From positions 1 to 55,331 of the forward strand of contig DASYGT010000029.1 of the NCBI GenBank assembly GCA_035999365.1: a stretch of 55,331 nucleotides of DNA, read 5' to 3'. The notes below the pieces were generated by a model. That model ran no database searches and was not told the origin of the DNA. It saw only the letters and a list, made by a program, of their open reading frames with translations. The translations under genes were made by a program, and so were the position numbers. Positions 1 through 10,970 of the stretch are shown here, in pieces; the stretch's first letter is position 1, and the number at the start of each line of letters is the position of its first letter. This stretch comes from DASYGT01 sp035999365 (GTDB taxonomy: Bacteria > Actinomycetota > Actinomycetes > Mycobacteriales > Jatrophihabitantaceae).

Positions 1-1427
1 GACGAGGCCCGACCATGACAGCTGCTGCCTACGATGCACGTCCAGTCGATGGTGCCCGCGTCGAAAACACCGGCGCCACTGCGCGCCACGTAGTACGTCA
101 CGTCGGCATGGGACGGGCTGTTGTGCGGACACTGCGTCGGCGAGTGCATGAGCACCTCGATCGGCCTCGGCGTCGGATACCCGAGTTGGACTGCGTCGGT
201 CTCCGGGCCGACCAGCCCGGTCAGGTGCTCGCCCATCGTCACGTGCGTGCCCGCGAACAACCAGTTCGCCGGATCGGCGATCACCCCGTCAACCCGGGTT
301 CGGCCTGGGAAGCAGCCGTACTGGGCACCGAGCAAGGATGATTCCGGCGCAGCGCCGGGCGCCGCGGGCCAGTCGGCCGTGACGGCCGAGTTGTCGTGCC
401 CGTAGAGGGGATCCTCCGACGCGATCTTGTAGTCGATCTCCAATCGATCCGGACCGACCGAGGTGCTTGCGAAACGAATCCGTCGGAAGACCGAGTTGGC
501 ACCGAGAAATGCCAGGTTCGTGCCGGCGTCGCGGGCTGCGGTGACGACCGCGCGCATCGTCGGCGACCAGTACTCGTCGTGCCCCATCGAAATGACGCCG
601 CGTGCACCGTCGAGCACGTGCGGATCAGCTTCGAGGTCGACATCAGTGATGAAGTCGAGTGGCAGATGTAGTCGCTCGGCCTCGGCGAGCACCGGCAATT
701 CCCGATCGATGAACTCCGAGCTGCCGTCGTTCGAGGCATACGGACGGTCGAACGACACCGCGCGCGAACGGCTTGCGAAGGCTCCGTCGCCGCCCTCATA
801 AAGGTTGCAGCAACCCCAGAGGTTGTACGCCTGCCACGTAGTCACCGGGCTGATGAGGACGACAGTCCCGGCGGCGGAGGCGGCGCGGACCGTCAACGGA
901 ACGAAGGACGCGTGATGACTGCTCGTGTCTAGCCGGAGCAGATAGTGGCCCGGCTCCCAACCCGTGGTCGCGATCGTCAGAGAGGGCGTCCACGGCGCAG
1001 TCATCGTCCGGGTCGCCTTGGCGGACTCGACGGCGGCGGGCTGTTGCTTGCCCGCGACGGGGTTCGACGTCCACGTGAGCCGGCCCTCGACACCCCGGTA
1101 CCAACCCATCCGAAACGCGTGGACCACGAAGGTGGCCGCCGTCGTCGACACGAAGATCCGGACGCTCTGTCCCGGAAGAACGCTGGTGCGATCAGCGAAA
1201 CCTGCCACGCCACCGCTGGCGGTGGCGCTGATTTGCCACGGCGAACCGGCCTGATCGGCAGGCGCGACCACGGGCGGGTGCGACGACGATCCCGTGGAAC
1301 CCGAAACTTTGGACGTGCTGTGCGTGGCCCTTCTCGCAGGGTGCGGCCCGCTGCTGTTGCCCGTGCAGCCGCTGACCAGGAACACCCCAGCAATCGCGGC
1401 GAACAAGACGTGGCGGCGCGTGAGCAT
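1..1427 (-). CDS. N,N-dimethylformamidase beta-subunit-like lipoprotein (3' end cut by window edge)
   Basis: The protein runs off the left edge; at least 475 residues are visible. The ATG at 1427 opens a twin-Arg/hydrophobic signal peptide (MLTRRHVLFAAIAGVFLVSG) ending in a lipobox-like VSGC, so it is probably an exported lipoprotein. The body shows the motif ISMGHDEYWSP near residue 280 and later DVTYYVARSGAGVFDAGT, both typical of the DUF6605 / dimethylformamidase large-subunit C-terminal domain. I checked that the start and the GHDEYW motif share one frame. Proteins with this domain are common in actinobacteria and are mostly uncharacterised; true DMF hydrolysis is only one family activity. 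It is divergent from the DUF3048 gene. Family call fairly sure, substrate unknown. Confidence 0.75.
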   Translation of the reverse strand, partial: MLTRRHVLFAAIAGVFLVSGCTGNSSGPHPARRATHSTSKVSGSTGSSSHPPVVAPADQAGSPWQISATASGGVAGFADRTSVLPGQSVRIFVSTTAATFVVHAFRMGWYRGVEGRLTWTSNPVAGKQQPAAVESAKATRTMTAPWTPSLTIATTGWEPGHYLLRLDTSSHHASFVPLTVRAASAAGTVVLISPVTTWQAYNLWGCCNLYEGGDGAFASRSRAVSFDRPYASNDGSSEFIDRELPVLAEAERLHLPLDFITDVDLEADPHVLDGARGVISMGHDEYWSPTMRAVVTAARDAGTNLAFLGANSVFRRIRFASTSVGPDRLEIDYKIASEDPLYGHDNSAVTADWPAAPGAAPESSLLGAQYGCFPGRTRVDGVIADPANWLFAGTHVTMGEHLTGLVGPETDAVQLGYPTPRPIEVLMHSPTQCPHNSPSHADVTYYVARSGAGVFDAGTIDWTCIVGSSCHGRAS

Positions 1428-1484
1428 CTGCAAGTCCTACACGATCGCGCTGTACGCGCCTGCGCGGCCGAGTCGGGATTCTCG

Positions 1485-1516
1485 GCGTTTCTGCACCCGT
1501 CGGGCGTCAGAAACGC
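1485..1516. repeat. Inverted repeat in divergent intergenic region
   Basis: GCGTTTCTG (1485-1493) and CAGAAACGC (1508-1516) are perfect 9-bp arms around a 14-bp centre that pairs partly (CACCCG/GGGCGT). It lies between two divergently read lipoprotein genes (starts at 1427 and about 1639), so an operator is more likely than a terminator, but nothing identifies the binding protein. Confidence 0.45.
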
Positions 1517-1638
1517 GCAGACTACTGTGGCGTGGCGGCCTCGATGTGGTACTCGGCCGGTCGGTGGAGCCGATCCCACCCGTCCACGCCCCTTGACCTC
1601 GACGCCACCCACTACCGAATCGAATCGGCAGGAATTTG

Positions 1639-2664
1639 ATGATGATGTCTTCTCGCGCCCTTGCCGTCGGTTGCGTGACGGTCGCGGTCATACCGCTGGC
1701 CGCATGTGGCGGGGGGCATCACGCCAAGAAACCAGTCGTATCTCCCACGCCGTCGACGTCGGCCGTCTCGACCACAGCGACACCGCCACCCGCGCCGGCC
1801 ATCAACCCCTTCACGGGGGGAAAGCCGAGCGCAAATCGGGTTGTCGCCGTCAAGATCGAGGACACCGCTGCAGGTCGGCCCCAACTCGGCATCGACAAGG
1901 CTGACATCGTCTATATCGAGCAGGTCGAGGGCGGCCTCACTCGGCTGGTGGCGGTGTTCAACACCACCCTGCCGGTGGTCGAACCGGTCCGGAGCACACG
2001 CGCGAACGATCCCGAACTGCTCGCCCAGTTCGGTGCCATCGACTACGCCGCATCCGGCGGCTCCCACGCCGAACTCAAACCGATGGATCATTCGAACCTG
2101 CGCACGACGATCAACGACCGGGGCGGGCCTGGCTTCCAGCGGGACGACAACCGACCCATCCCGAACAACCTGCGGGCAAATCTCAGTGTCATCGGCCAGG
2201 TGTTGAAGGGCGCATTCGCGAAGAGCATCGGTCTGGTCTTTTCATCGGCCATCGCGAACAGTGCGACACTCCCGGGCACGACTGTCCGCACTGCCGTCGG
2301 TGGCACGCCGGTTGCGTTCAACTGGATCGCCAGCTCGAAGCGATACGCGCGGCTCATCGACGGCGCATATCAGCACACGGCAACGGGTGCGCTGATCTCG
2401 ACGCCGAACGTGATCGTCCAGTTCTGCAAGAGCACGGTGTACACCGCTGACCTCGACGTCCTGGGCAACCCGGCTCAGTACACGCATACGATCGGATCCG
2501 GAAAGGTCGTCGTGTTCCGCAACGGCCGGCGCATCGTCGGAACCTGGTCACGCCCTTCCGCAACCTCGGGCACAACATTGAAGGATGCGGCCGGTAAGCC
2601 GATTGCCTTGTCCCCCGGAGGCGAATGGTTCGTGCTCGTGGCCACCGGATCGCAGCTCAGCTAG
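1639..2664 (+). CDS. DUF3048 (YerB-like) lipoprotein
   Basis: This is a 341-residue exported lipoprotein. The N-terminus has a hydrophobic run ending in LAACGGG (lipobox, Cys near residue 23), followed by a Ser/Thr/Pro-rich linker and then the DUF3048 domain, recognised by VVAVKIEDTAAGRPQLGIDKADIVYIEQVEGGLTR-type sequence early and the VRSTRANDPELL segment after it. DUF3048 proteins (Bacillus YerB type) are cell-envelope lipoproteins of unknown activity. Start choice is uncertain: TTG at 1636 is followed by three ATG codons (1639, 1642, 1645), with AGGA at 1630-1633; 1642 has the best spacing. The gene converges on kdpC with 5 bp between the stops. Family confident, role unknown. Confidence 0.8.
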   Translation: MMMSSRALAVGCVTVAVIPLAACGGGHHAKKPVVSPTPSTSAVSTTATPPPAPAINPFTGGKPSANRVVAVKIEDTAAGRPQLGIDKADIVYIEQVEGGLTRLVAVFNTTLPVVEPVRSTRANDPELLAQFGAIDYAASGGSHAELKPMDHSNLRTTINDRGGPGFQRDDNRPIPNNLRANLSVIGQVLKGAFAKSIGLVFSSAIANSATLPGTTVRTAVGGTPVAFNWIASSKRYARLIDGAYQHTATGALISTPNVIVQFCKSTVYTADLDVLGNPAQYTHTIGSGKVVVFRNGRRIVGTWSRPSATSGTTLKDAAGKPIALSPGGEWFVLVATGSQLS

Positions 2665-2669
2665 GTCGG

Positions 2670-3563
2670 TTACGTGGGCACCGGGTAGTACCTGTCCAGC
2701 GCGAGATTCAGCTCCAGGACGTTCACCCGGGCCTCGCCCAGGAAGCCGAGATCGCGCCCCCTCTCAAACCTGGCGACCAGAGCAGCGACCTGCGCGACGC
2801 TGACGTCACGCGCGTGCGCCACCACCGCTTCCTGCAGCCGGGCGTACGCCGGGCTGATCTCCGGATCCAGGCCTGAACCGGATCCAGTCACTGCGTCAGC
2901 AGGGACGGCCGGGCCGGCCGGCGCATCACCGCGGATCGGGACGATCTGGCCCCTCGAGTAGTCCTCGCCGAACCTCGCCAACTCGACGTGAATCCCCTTG
3001 TAGGTGCTGATGAATGGCGTCGCCGGGCTCACCTGGTTGACGCTCACGACCCGCGTGATCGCGCCGTGGTACCCGGGCCCCGCGTAGAACACGGCAACGA
3101 CAGCCCCTACACCGTCCGGCGTGCAGAACGGGCGGGAACCGTCGACTCCGTACAGCTTTCCGATCGCGAGACTGCGCGTGCACACCTGCGTCAGCAGGCT
3201 CGGCGTGCCGGTGTCCCCCTTCACGGCGGGATCCGGCAGCGTGTCGACGATCGACTCCGGCCCCAGGTTGCTCGCGCTCGACGCGGTTGGGTCGTACCCA
3301 CTGCCCGCCGACGAGGGCCGGCTCTGGAAGTACTGCGGCAACGGATTGCCGTCGTTGCCCGTGAACGACTGCCCGATCAGCTTCGACCCCACGACGTGAC
3401 CGTTGACCTTCACGAGCGAACCGTTCGCACGAGCCTTCAAGCCCGGCACCTGCGAGACAAGGGCGATCAAGAGCGGGTAGGCGACGCCGAGGATCACCGT
3501 GAAAATCAGCAGCATCCGCAGTGCCGCGGAGAACTGCCGGAAGGAGTTGACGAAGGAACGCAT
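2670..3563 (-). CDS. kdpC: Potassium-transporting ATPase subunit C
   Basis: KdpC is the single-span periplasm/outside-facing subunit of the KdpFABC high-affinity K+ pump, helping bind ATP and stabilise KdpB. The one membrane helix is at about residues 15-38. The family core follows: the Q(S)FTGND...PQYFQSRPSSAG segment with the typical YFxxRPS signature, then ASNLGPES. At 297 residues it is about 100 longer than the E. coli subunit (about 190); the extra sequence, residues roughly 115-225, holds two Cys and a Pro/Ala-rich part before the conserved C-terminal DPEISPAYARLQ...VNVLELNLALD. The start is 6 bp after the kdpB stop, so it is translated as part of the operon. Confident. Confidence 0.95.
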   Translation of the reverse strand: MRSFVNSFRQFSAALRMLLIFTVILGVAYPLLIALVSQVPGLKARANGSLVKVNGHVVGSKLIGQSFTGNDGNPLPQYFQSRPSSAGSGYDPTASSASNLGPESIVDTLPDPAVKGDTGTPSLLTQVCTRSLAIGKLYGVDGSRPFCTPDGVGAVVAVFYAGPGYHGAITRVVSVNQVSPATPFISTYKGIHVELARFGEDYSRGQIVPIRGDAPAGPAVPADAVTGSGSGLDPEISPAYARLQEAVVAHARDVSVAQVAALVARFERGRDLGFLGEARVNVLELNLALDRYYPVPT

Positions 3564-3569
3564 GTCAGG

Positions 3570-5749
<2,180 letters not shown>

Positions 5750-5750
<1 letters not shown>

Positions 5751-7411
5751 CAGTGCAGACCCTCCGCGAGGGGTCCCAGCGCGAGCGCGGGGAAATAGGT
5801 GAGGGCGACCACGATGAGCGTGACGCCGGTGAGCATTCCGACGAAGAGCAGTTGATGCGTCGGAAGGGTGCCCTCGGATGCGGGCACGGGTTTCTGCCGC
5901 GCGAGCGATCCGGCCAGGCCCAGGACGAACACCATCGGCAGGAATCGCCCGAGCAGCATCACGAGGCCGAGCACGGTGTTGTAGAAGACCGTGTTCACCG
6001 AGATACCCGCGAAGGCGCTGCCGTTGTTGTTCGCGGCAGAAGTGAACGCGTAGAGCACCTCGGACAACCCGTGCGGGCCGGTGTTCAGCATGCTCGCGCG
6101 TTCCCCAGGCAATGCCATCGCCACAGCGGTGCCTATCAGGACGAGCGCGGGGGTCGTCAGCAGGTACAGGGACGCGAACTTCACCTCCCTGCCGCCGAGT
6201 TTCTTGCCGAGATACTCAGGCGTTCGTCCGACCATCAAGCCGGCAACGAAGACGGCGAGGACGGCCAAGATCAATATCCCGTACAACCCAGATCCGGTGC
6301 CGCCTGGTGCGACCTCGCCCAACATCATGTTGAACAGCGTCATCGCCCCGCCGAGGCTCGTGTACGAGTCGTGGAAGCTGTTGACCGCGCCCGTTGACGT
6401 CAGGGTCGTACCGGTGGCGAAGATCGCCGAATCCGGCACACCGAATCGCTGTTCAGTGCCTTCCGTCGCCGAACCGACCGCCGTCGGCACCGTGCCGTGA
6501 TGCATGGTCTGGACGGTGATCATCAGAACGACCGACAGGATGGCCAGGGCCGCCATGACGGCCACGATGGCGCGTCCCTGACGCTTGTCGCCCACCATCA
6601 CGCCGAAGGTGCGGGGCAGCGAGAAGGAGATGCACAGGAGCAGGAAGATCTCGATCCAGTTCGTCCAGACCGTCGGGTTCTCCCACGGGTGGGCCGAGTT
6701 GGCGTTGAAAGGTCCCCCACCGTTGGTGCCCAGCTCCTTGATGACCTCTTGGCTCGCGTACGGGCCACCGGGCAGCGTCTGCGTCCCCCCGCTGATCGTG
6801 TGGATCGTCTGGTAGTGATGGAGGTTCTCGATCATGCCGGCGCCCACGAACACGATCGCGAAGACGATCGAGATGGGCAGCAGGATGCGCAGGCAGATGC
6901 GCGTCAGATCGACCCAGAAGTTTCCCAGCCGATCGGTGCGACTGCGGGTGAAGCCGCGCACGAGCGCGATCGCCACGGCAATACCCACGGCGGCCGACAC
7001 GAAGTTCTGCACCGCGAGTCCTGCCATCTGCACGACGTAGCCGAGTGCGTTCTCACCGGAATATGACTGCCAGTCGGTGTTGGTCACGAAGCTGGCCGCG
7101 GTGTTCCACGACTGGTCTGCCGTCATCTTGGGCACGCCGTAGGGCGTCCAGAGGTGATGCTGGATACGCAGGAAGGCGTACAGGAAGGCGACCGACACCC
7201 CGCTGAACCAGAGGACGGAGCGCAGGTAGGTGCCCCAGGTCTGATCCGCGTCTGGGTCGATCCCACCGACCTTGTAGACGCCGCGCTCGACACGAAGATA
7301 CTTCTTGCCGGTGAGCACCCGTGCGATGTAGTCGCCGAGCGGCTTGTGCACCAGCGCGAGCGCGATGATCAGCGTGCCCAGGAAGACGATTCCGGCCCAG
7401 GTGTCTGACAT
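5750..7411 (-). CDS. kdpA: Potassium-transporting ATPase subunit A
   Basis: KdpA is the K+-binding and K+-translocating subunit, related to the SKT channel superfamily. Its 553 residues carry about ten membrane helices and family segments such as EVIKELGTNGGGPFNANSAHPWENPT (selectivity-filter region, here broken up: NGGGPFNANSAHP) and LYAFTSAANNNGSAFAG. The start ATG at 7411 overlaps the kdpF stop by one base, and its stop overlaps the kdpB start, so F, A and B are translationally coupled. Confident. Confidence 0.97.
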
Positions 7412-7500
7412 CAGAACTTCTCCGGGAAGACGAGCGCGACCACGAGGAACACCGTCACGAGGATCGCCAGGATCAGCCCCACCACATTCGTAGCGCTCAC
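7411..7500 (-). CDS. kdpF: K+-transporting ATPase small subunit F
   Basis: The 29-residue peptide reads V(M)SATNVVGLILAILVTVF then LVVALVFPEKF: one membrane helix and the PEKF end that marks KdpF. KdpF sits between KdpA and KdpB and stabilises the complex in lipid. GTG start at 7500; its stop TGA overlaps the kdpA ATG by one base. It was found by translating the gap upstream of kdpA and is below normal gene-caller size. The GTG also overlaps the stop of the preceding tiny ORF. Confidence 0.9.
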   Translation of the reverse strand: MSATNVVGLILAILVTVFLVVALVFPEKF

Positions 7501-7580
7501 AGCTTCTCTGCCCCCTTGGTGCACAAGGCCAGGAACGCGAAGACGCCGATGGTCAGCAGGACGAACAGCACGTCATGCAC
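7497..7580 (-). CDS. Putative 27-residue membrane peptide leading the kdp operon
   Basis: Directly upstream of kdpF is a tiny ORF coding V(M)HDVLFVLLTIGVFAFLALC then TKGAEKL: one hydrophobic helix with a basic C-terminal tail. The GTG at 7580 has GGAG seven bases upstream; an ATG at 7604 in the same frame would add eight residues. Its stop overlaps the kdpF start (GTGA), so it would be coupled to kdpF. From memory, similar short peptides ending in KG(V/A)E(K/R)L precede kdpF in other actinobacteria, usually unannotated. Role unknown; perhaps another small pump subunit or a leader peptide. Coding status is inferred from overlap, RBS and composition. Confidence 0.6.
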   Translation of the reverse strand: MHDVLFVLLTIGVFAFLALCTKGAEKL

Positions 7581-7694
7581 TGCGACTCCAACCAGATGGG
7601 TCATACGGCAACCCGCACCGGCCCGACGGATCTTCATCGGGCGATCGAAGTGAACGCCGCAGACATGCGCGGTGTCGCCCTCGAACGGCCGTTT

Positions 7695-7721
7695 TCACGC
7701 GGTCGTCACGGCACTTTCACG
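7695..7721. promoter_or_regulatory. Three TCACG direct repeats at exact 11-bp spacing
   Basis: TCACG occurs at 7695-7699, 7706-7710 and 7717-7721, always 11 bp apart (wider units TTTTCACG, TCGTCACG, CTTTCACGG). Helically phased direct repeats are the usual binding layout of OmpR-family response regulators, which include KdpE. The site is in the divergent region between the kdp operon (start 7580) and the DUF998 gene (start 7765). Assignment to KdpE is inference; no kdpDE genes are in the window. Confidence 0.35.
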
Positions 7722-7764
7722 GTCCTCGCGCGGCTCTGCGAGGCCATCGGACAGACTGGCGACC

Positions 7765-8313
7765 ATGCGCCGACCGGGGATGGTGTCCGCCGCTCTCGCT
7801 CCGGTCGTGTTGATCGGCGGCTGGTCACTTGCGCAGGCCCGGCAGCCGGCCGGTTACAACTCCGTTCGTGACACGATCAGCGCGCTTGCGGCGGTGCACG
7901 CGCACGACCGCTGGATCATGACCGCGGGGCTCGCCTTGCTCGGCGCCTGTCACCTGGTGACCGCAGCGAGCATGACGGAGGCACGAACGGCCGGCCGGGT
8001 CCTTCTCGGCTCGGGTGGTATTGCCACGCTTGTGGTCGCAGCCGCTCGTCAGCCCGCGACAGCACACGCGCCGGCTGCTGCCGTCGCGTTCGCCGCGTTG
8101 GCGCTCTGGCCAATCTGGTCCGGCGTCCCGTCGCGCCGCTCGGCGCTGACAGCGGCGGCCGTACTGGCAGCACTGCTCGCCTGGTTCTCTCTCGAACTCG
8201 GCGACGGTGCCACGCTCGGGCTGAGCGAACGCTCCGTCGCGGCCGCCGAGGCGTTGTGGCCCCTCACTGTCGTCGCCGTGCTCACTCGCCGAGCCATGAC
8301 GCGACGCGACTGA
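7765..8313 (+). CDS. DUF998-like membrane protein
   Basis: The 182-residue protein has about six hydrophobic segments and begins MRRPGMVSAALAPVVLIGGW, with the family-like GYNSVRDTISALAA segment after the first helix (DUF998: first helix, then an S..Y..V.D.IS.L..). DUF998 proteins are integral membrane proteins of unknown function. I chose ATG 7765 because the frame upstream is Arg/Ser-rich and lacks family sequence; no clear Shine-Dalgarno is present. Divergent from kdp; nothing ties it functionally to neighbours. Confidence 0.65.
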   Translation: MRRPGMVSAALAPVVLIGGWSLAQARQPAGYNSVRDTISALAAVHAHDRWIMTAGLALLGACHLVTAASMTEARTAGRVLLGSGGIATLVVAAARQPATAHAPAAAVAFAALALWPIWSGVPSRRSALTAAAVLAALLAWFSLELGDGATLGLSERSVAAAEALWPLTVVAVLTRRAMTRRD

Positions 8314-8513
8314 CCGGGCTGACCCCAAGTAGCGGCTGAGCGAGCCGGGTCTCCCGCCTGCAACCAAGTCGACGGACCCTGCTGTCTTCTCCTTGTGGAA
8401 CGACATACGCAGACCGCCCGGAACTGAGCGCTGCCTGTTTGCCGTTACGCGGCATCACAGCCCTCGCGACGGATCATCGGAGCGCCGACCGCGAAAGACA
8501 AGGACCATCAACG

Positions 8514-9731
8514 TTGGGACTGCTCGGAACGCCTGTGCTGATCGTCCTCGCCGCCGCAGCAGCGCTCGCGCCCATCGCGGTATGCCTGTCGTGGCCGCGG
8601 GTTCGTGGCCCCGTCCTCGTGCGCGGCGCGGTCCGCCTGGCAATGCTCGCCACCGCTCAGATCCTCGCCATCTGCCTGGTTGCCGGCCTCATCAACGACT
8701 ATGGCCTGTTCTACAACTCGTGGTCCGAACTCGCCGCCGGAGCCTCGCAGTTCGCCGGCCTCGGCTCCCAGCCGGCGCAGCACCCGGAGCTGGTCGCGAA
8801 CAGCAGGCCGTCTGACACCGGCGTCACGGTTCGGCCCGAACCCGGCTACACAGACCCGGGAGAGTGGAGTCGGCGCGGCCGCCTGGAGTCTGTGACGATT
8901 CGCGGAGCGGTGTCGGGCTTGCGCTCGCACGCATTCGTCTACCTGCCTCCGCAGTACTTTCAGCCGGCTTACGCCTCGCGTTACTTCCCAGCTGTAGAGG
9001 TTTTCACCGGCTATCCCGGCATCGATCAGTACCTCGTGTCACGGCTGAAGTATCCGGACGTCCTGAGACGCCTGATCGAGCGGCACCACGCATCTGCAGC
9101 CGTGCTCGTCATGATGCGGCCGTCTGTGACATTCCCACGGGACACCGAATGCACCGACGTTCCCGACGGACCGCAGGCCGAGACCTTCTTCGCAACGGAC
9201 GTGCCGAGCCAGATCGGCAAGTCCTACCGTGTTCTGCCTTCGTCGTGGGGAGCGATAGGCGATTCCACCGGCGGGTACTGCGCCGCAAAACTGGCGATGC
9301 TCAATCCCGGCACGTTTCGAGCAGCCGCCGAGATGTCGGGCTACTTCTTCGCGTTGCACGACCGGACGACCGGCAGCCTGTGGGGCGGATCGGCGATCGT
9401 TCGTCAGCTGAACGACCTTGCCTGGCGCTTGCGTCATCTTCCGGCGCCGCCCGTCTCACTGCTTGAGGGGACATCACCGGCCGAACAGGGCTCGGACGGC
9501 TATGTCCAGGCAATGCGGTTCGCACAGCTGGTCAAGGCTCCGATGCGGGTCAGCGTGATGACCGTCCCGCACGGCGGCCACAACATCGCCACATGGGCGG
9601 CTGAACTTCCAGCGGCCCTCCACTGGCTGATCGCGCACCTGGCTCCCCCGTGCAGCTCGTCGGTACCCGTCCAGCCGGGTCAAGTTGACCTCGGCATGAC
9701 AGTTGCCGGCACCGCGCTGGCCACACCGTGA
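8514..9731 (+). CDS. Membrane-anchored alpha/beta-hydrolase esterase, copy 1
   Basis: The 405-residue protein has two N-terminal membrane helices (about residues 4-24 and 38-60), then an extracellular esterase-D/antigen-85-like domain (PF00756 type). The nucleophile elbow is GDSTGGYCAAK (Ser) and the catalytic His is likely in PHGGHNIATW; an acidic residue in EQGSDGYVQ is the probable third member. HAFVYLPPQYFQPAY is the strand typical of this family. TTG at 8514 is favoured because AAGGA lies nine bases upstream and the paralogue next door starts at the matching position (TLLGTPLL); the in-frame ATG at 8439 would add 25 polar residues. Substrate unknown; mycoloyl-type transfer cannot be claimed. 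Confidence 0.75.
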   Translation: MGLLGTPVLIVLAAAAALAPIAVCLSWPRVRGPVLVRGAVRLAMLATAQILAICLVAGLINDYGLFYNSWSELAAGASQFAGLGSQPAQHPELVANSRPSDTGVTVRPEPGYTDPGEWSRRGRLESVTIRGAVSGLRSHAFVYLPPQYFQPAYASRYFPAVEVFTGYPGIDQYLVSRLKYPDVLRRLIERHHASAAVLVMMRPSVTFPRDTECTDVPDGPQAETFFATDVPSQIGKSYRVLPSSWGAIGDSTGGYCAAKLAMLNPGTFRAAAEMSGYFFALHDRTTGSLWGGSAIVRQLNDLAWRLRHLPAPPVSLLEGTSPAEQGSDGYVQAMRFAQLVKAPMRVSVMTVPHGGHNIATWAAELPAALHWLIAHLAPPCSSSVPVQPGQVDLGMTVAGTALATP

Positions 9732-9737
9732 GATGAC

Positions 9738-10880
9738 ATGACCCTGCTCGGAACGCCGCTGCTCATCACCATGGTCGTGCTCGCAGTGTCATTTCCTGTC
9801 GTCACGACCGCTGTATGGTCACGGCTGCGCGGCGGCCGGGGTGCGCGGTTCACCCAACGCCTCGCGCTGGTGATCGGATGCCAGCTCGCTGCCACCGCAT
9901 TGGTCGCCGTGGCGCTGAACGACTACGGCGACTTCTACGGCTCGTGGTCGAGCCTGCTGCGCAGCCAACAATCGGCAGCGGGAATCAAGGCGCTCGGTAA
10001 CCCGCCGAGCGGCGCGGCAGCGACGGCCGCGAACGCCGGCGCCATCACGCTGCTGGCCGATCCGCCGTACGCCACGCGCACGCAATGGGCGACGCGGGGC
10101 CGACTCGAGTCGGTCGACCTCGTCGGTGCCACTTCCCAGCTGCGTGAGCACGCGTTCGTCTACCTGCCGCCGCAGTACTTCCAGCCCGCTTACGCACACG
10201 CGCGGTTCCCGGCTCTCATGGTCATGTCCGGCTACCCTGGCGCCGAGCCGGACATGATCCACGGGATGGACTACCCCGGCACCGTCTTGCGGTTGATCGA
10301 CGCGCACCGGGCTCAGCCCGTCGTCCTGGTGATGCTGCTGCCCTCGGTCAGCTACCCGCGCGACACCGAATGCACCGACGTGCCGGCCGGTCCGCAGGCC
10401 GCCACCTTCTACTTCAGCGACCTGCCCGGACAGATCGCGCAGTCCTATCGGGTGCTGCCACGGGGCTGGGGCGCGATCGGTGGATCGACGGGCGGGTATT
10501 GCGCCGTGAAGTTCGCGATGCTGCATCCGGACGTGTGCGCTGCAGCTGTGTCGATCCAGGGCTACTTCTACGCCCTGCGCGACGCGACGACGGGCGATCT
10601 GTGGGGTGGGTCGACAGTGGTGCGCAACCTGAACGACCTCGAATGGCGCCTGCGCACCATGGTGCCGCCGCCGATATCTCTGCTGCTGGTCTCGTCCTTC
10701 GATCAGCTCGGCGACGACGGGTACCGGGACACCCAGCGATTCGCTGCCTTGGTGCGGTCGCCGATGACCGTCCGAACGGTGATCTACCCGCACGGCGGCC
10801 ATAACATCGCGACGTGGCGCGTCGGCCTCCCCGACGAACTGGCGTGGCTCATCGGTCGGCTTCCCCAACCGAGTCAGTGA
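9738..10880 (+). CDS. Membrane-anchored alpha/beta-hydrolase esterase, copy 2
   Basis: This 380-residue paralogue lies six bases after copy 1 and shares its architecture: two N-terminal helices, then PF00756-like hydrolase with HAFVYLPPQYFQPAY, YPRDTECTDVPAGPQA, nucleophile GGSTGGYCAVK and PHGGHNIATW. The segments around the nucleophile and His are nearly identical to copy 1, so this is a tandem duplication. The linker after the second helix (about residues 60-110) differs most. Two diverged copies suggest different envelope substrates, but that is inference. Confidence 0.75.
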   Translation: MTLLGTPLLITMVVLAVSFPVVTTAVWSRLRGGRGARFTQRLALVIGCQLAATALVAVALNDYGDFYGSWSSLLRSQQSAAGIKALGNPPSGAAATAANAGAITLLADPPYATRTQWATRGRLESVDLVGATSQLREHAFVYLPPQYFQPAYAHARFPALMVMSGYPGAEPDMIHGMDYPGTVLRLIDAHRAQPVVLVMLLPSVSYPRDTECTDVPAGPQAATFYFSDLPGQIAQSYRVLPRGWGAIGGSTGGYCAVKFAMLHPDVCAAAVSIQGYFYALRDATTGDLWGGSTVVRNLNDLEWRLRTMVPPPISLLLVSSFDQLGDDGYRDTQRFAALVRSPMTVRTVIYPHGGHNIATWRVGLPDELAWLIGRLPQPSQ

Positions 10881-10970
10881 CCTACGCCGCCGAAGGCATC
10901 CGGGCCCTACGCCTCTGGTGGCGTTACCAAGGTCCCCGACATCATCGAAGGAGTGCGAGGAGGCACCACC

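Noticed and set aside
7497..7764. c-di-AMP (ydaO) riboswitch upstream of kdp
   Set aside because: Expected in some kdp/ktr leaders, but the region shows none of its conserved segments.
8439..8513. Earlier ATG start for the first esterase
   Set aside because: The added 25 residues are polar and unlike the paralogue, whereas TTG 8514 has a well-spaced AAGGA.
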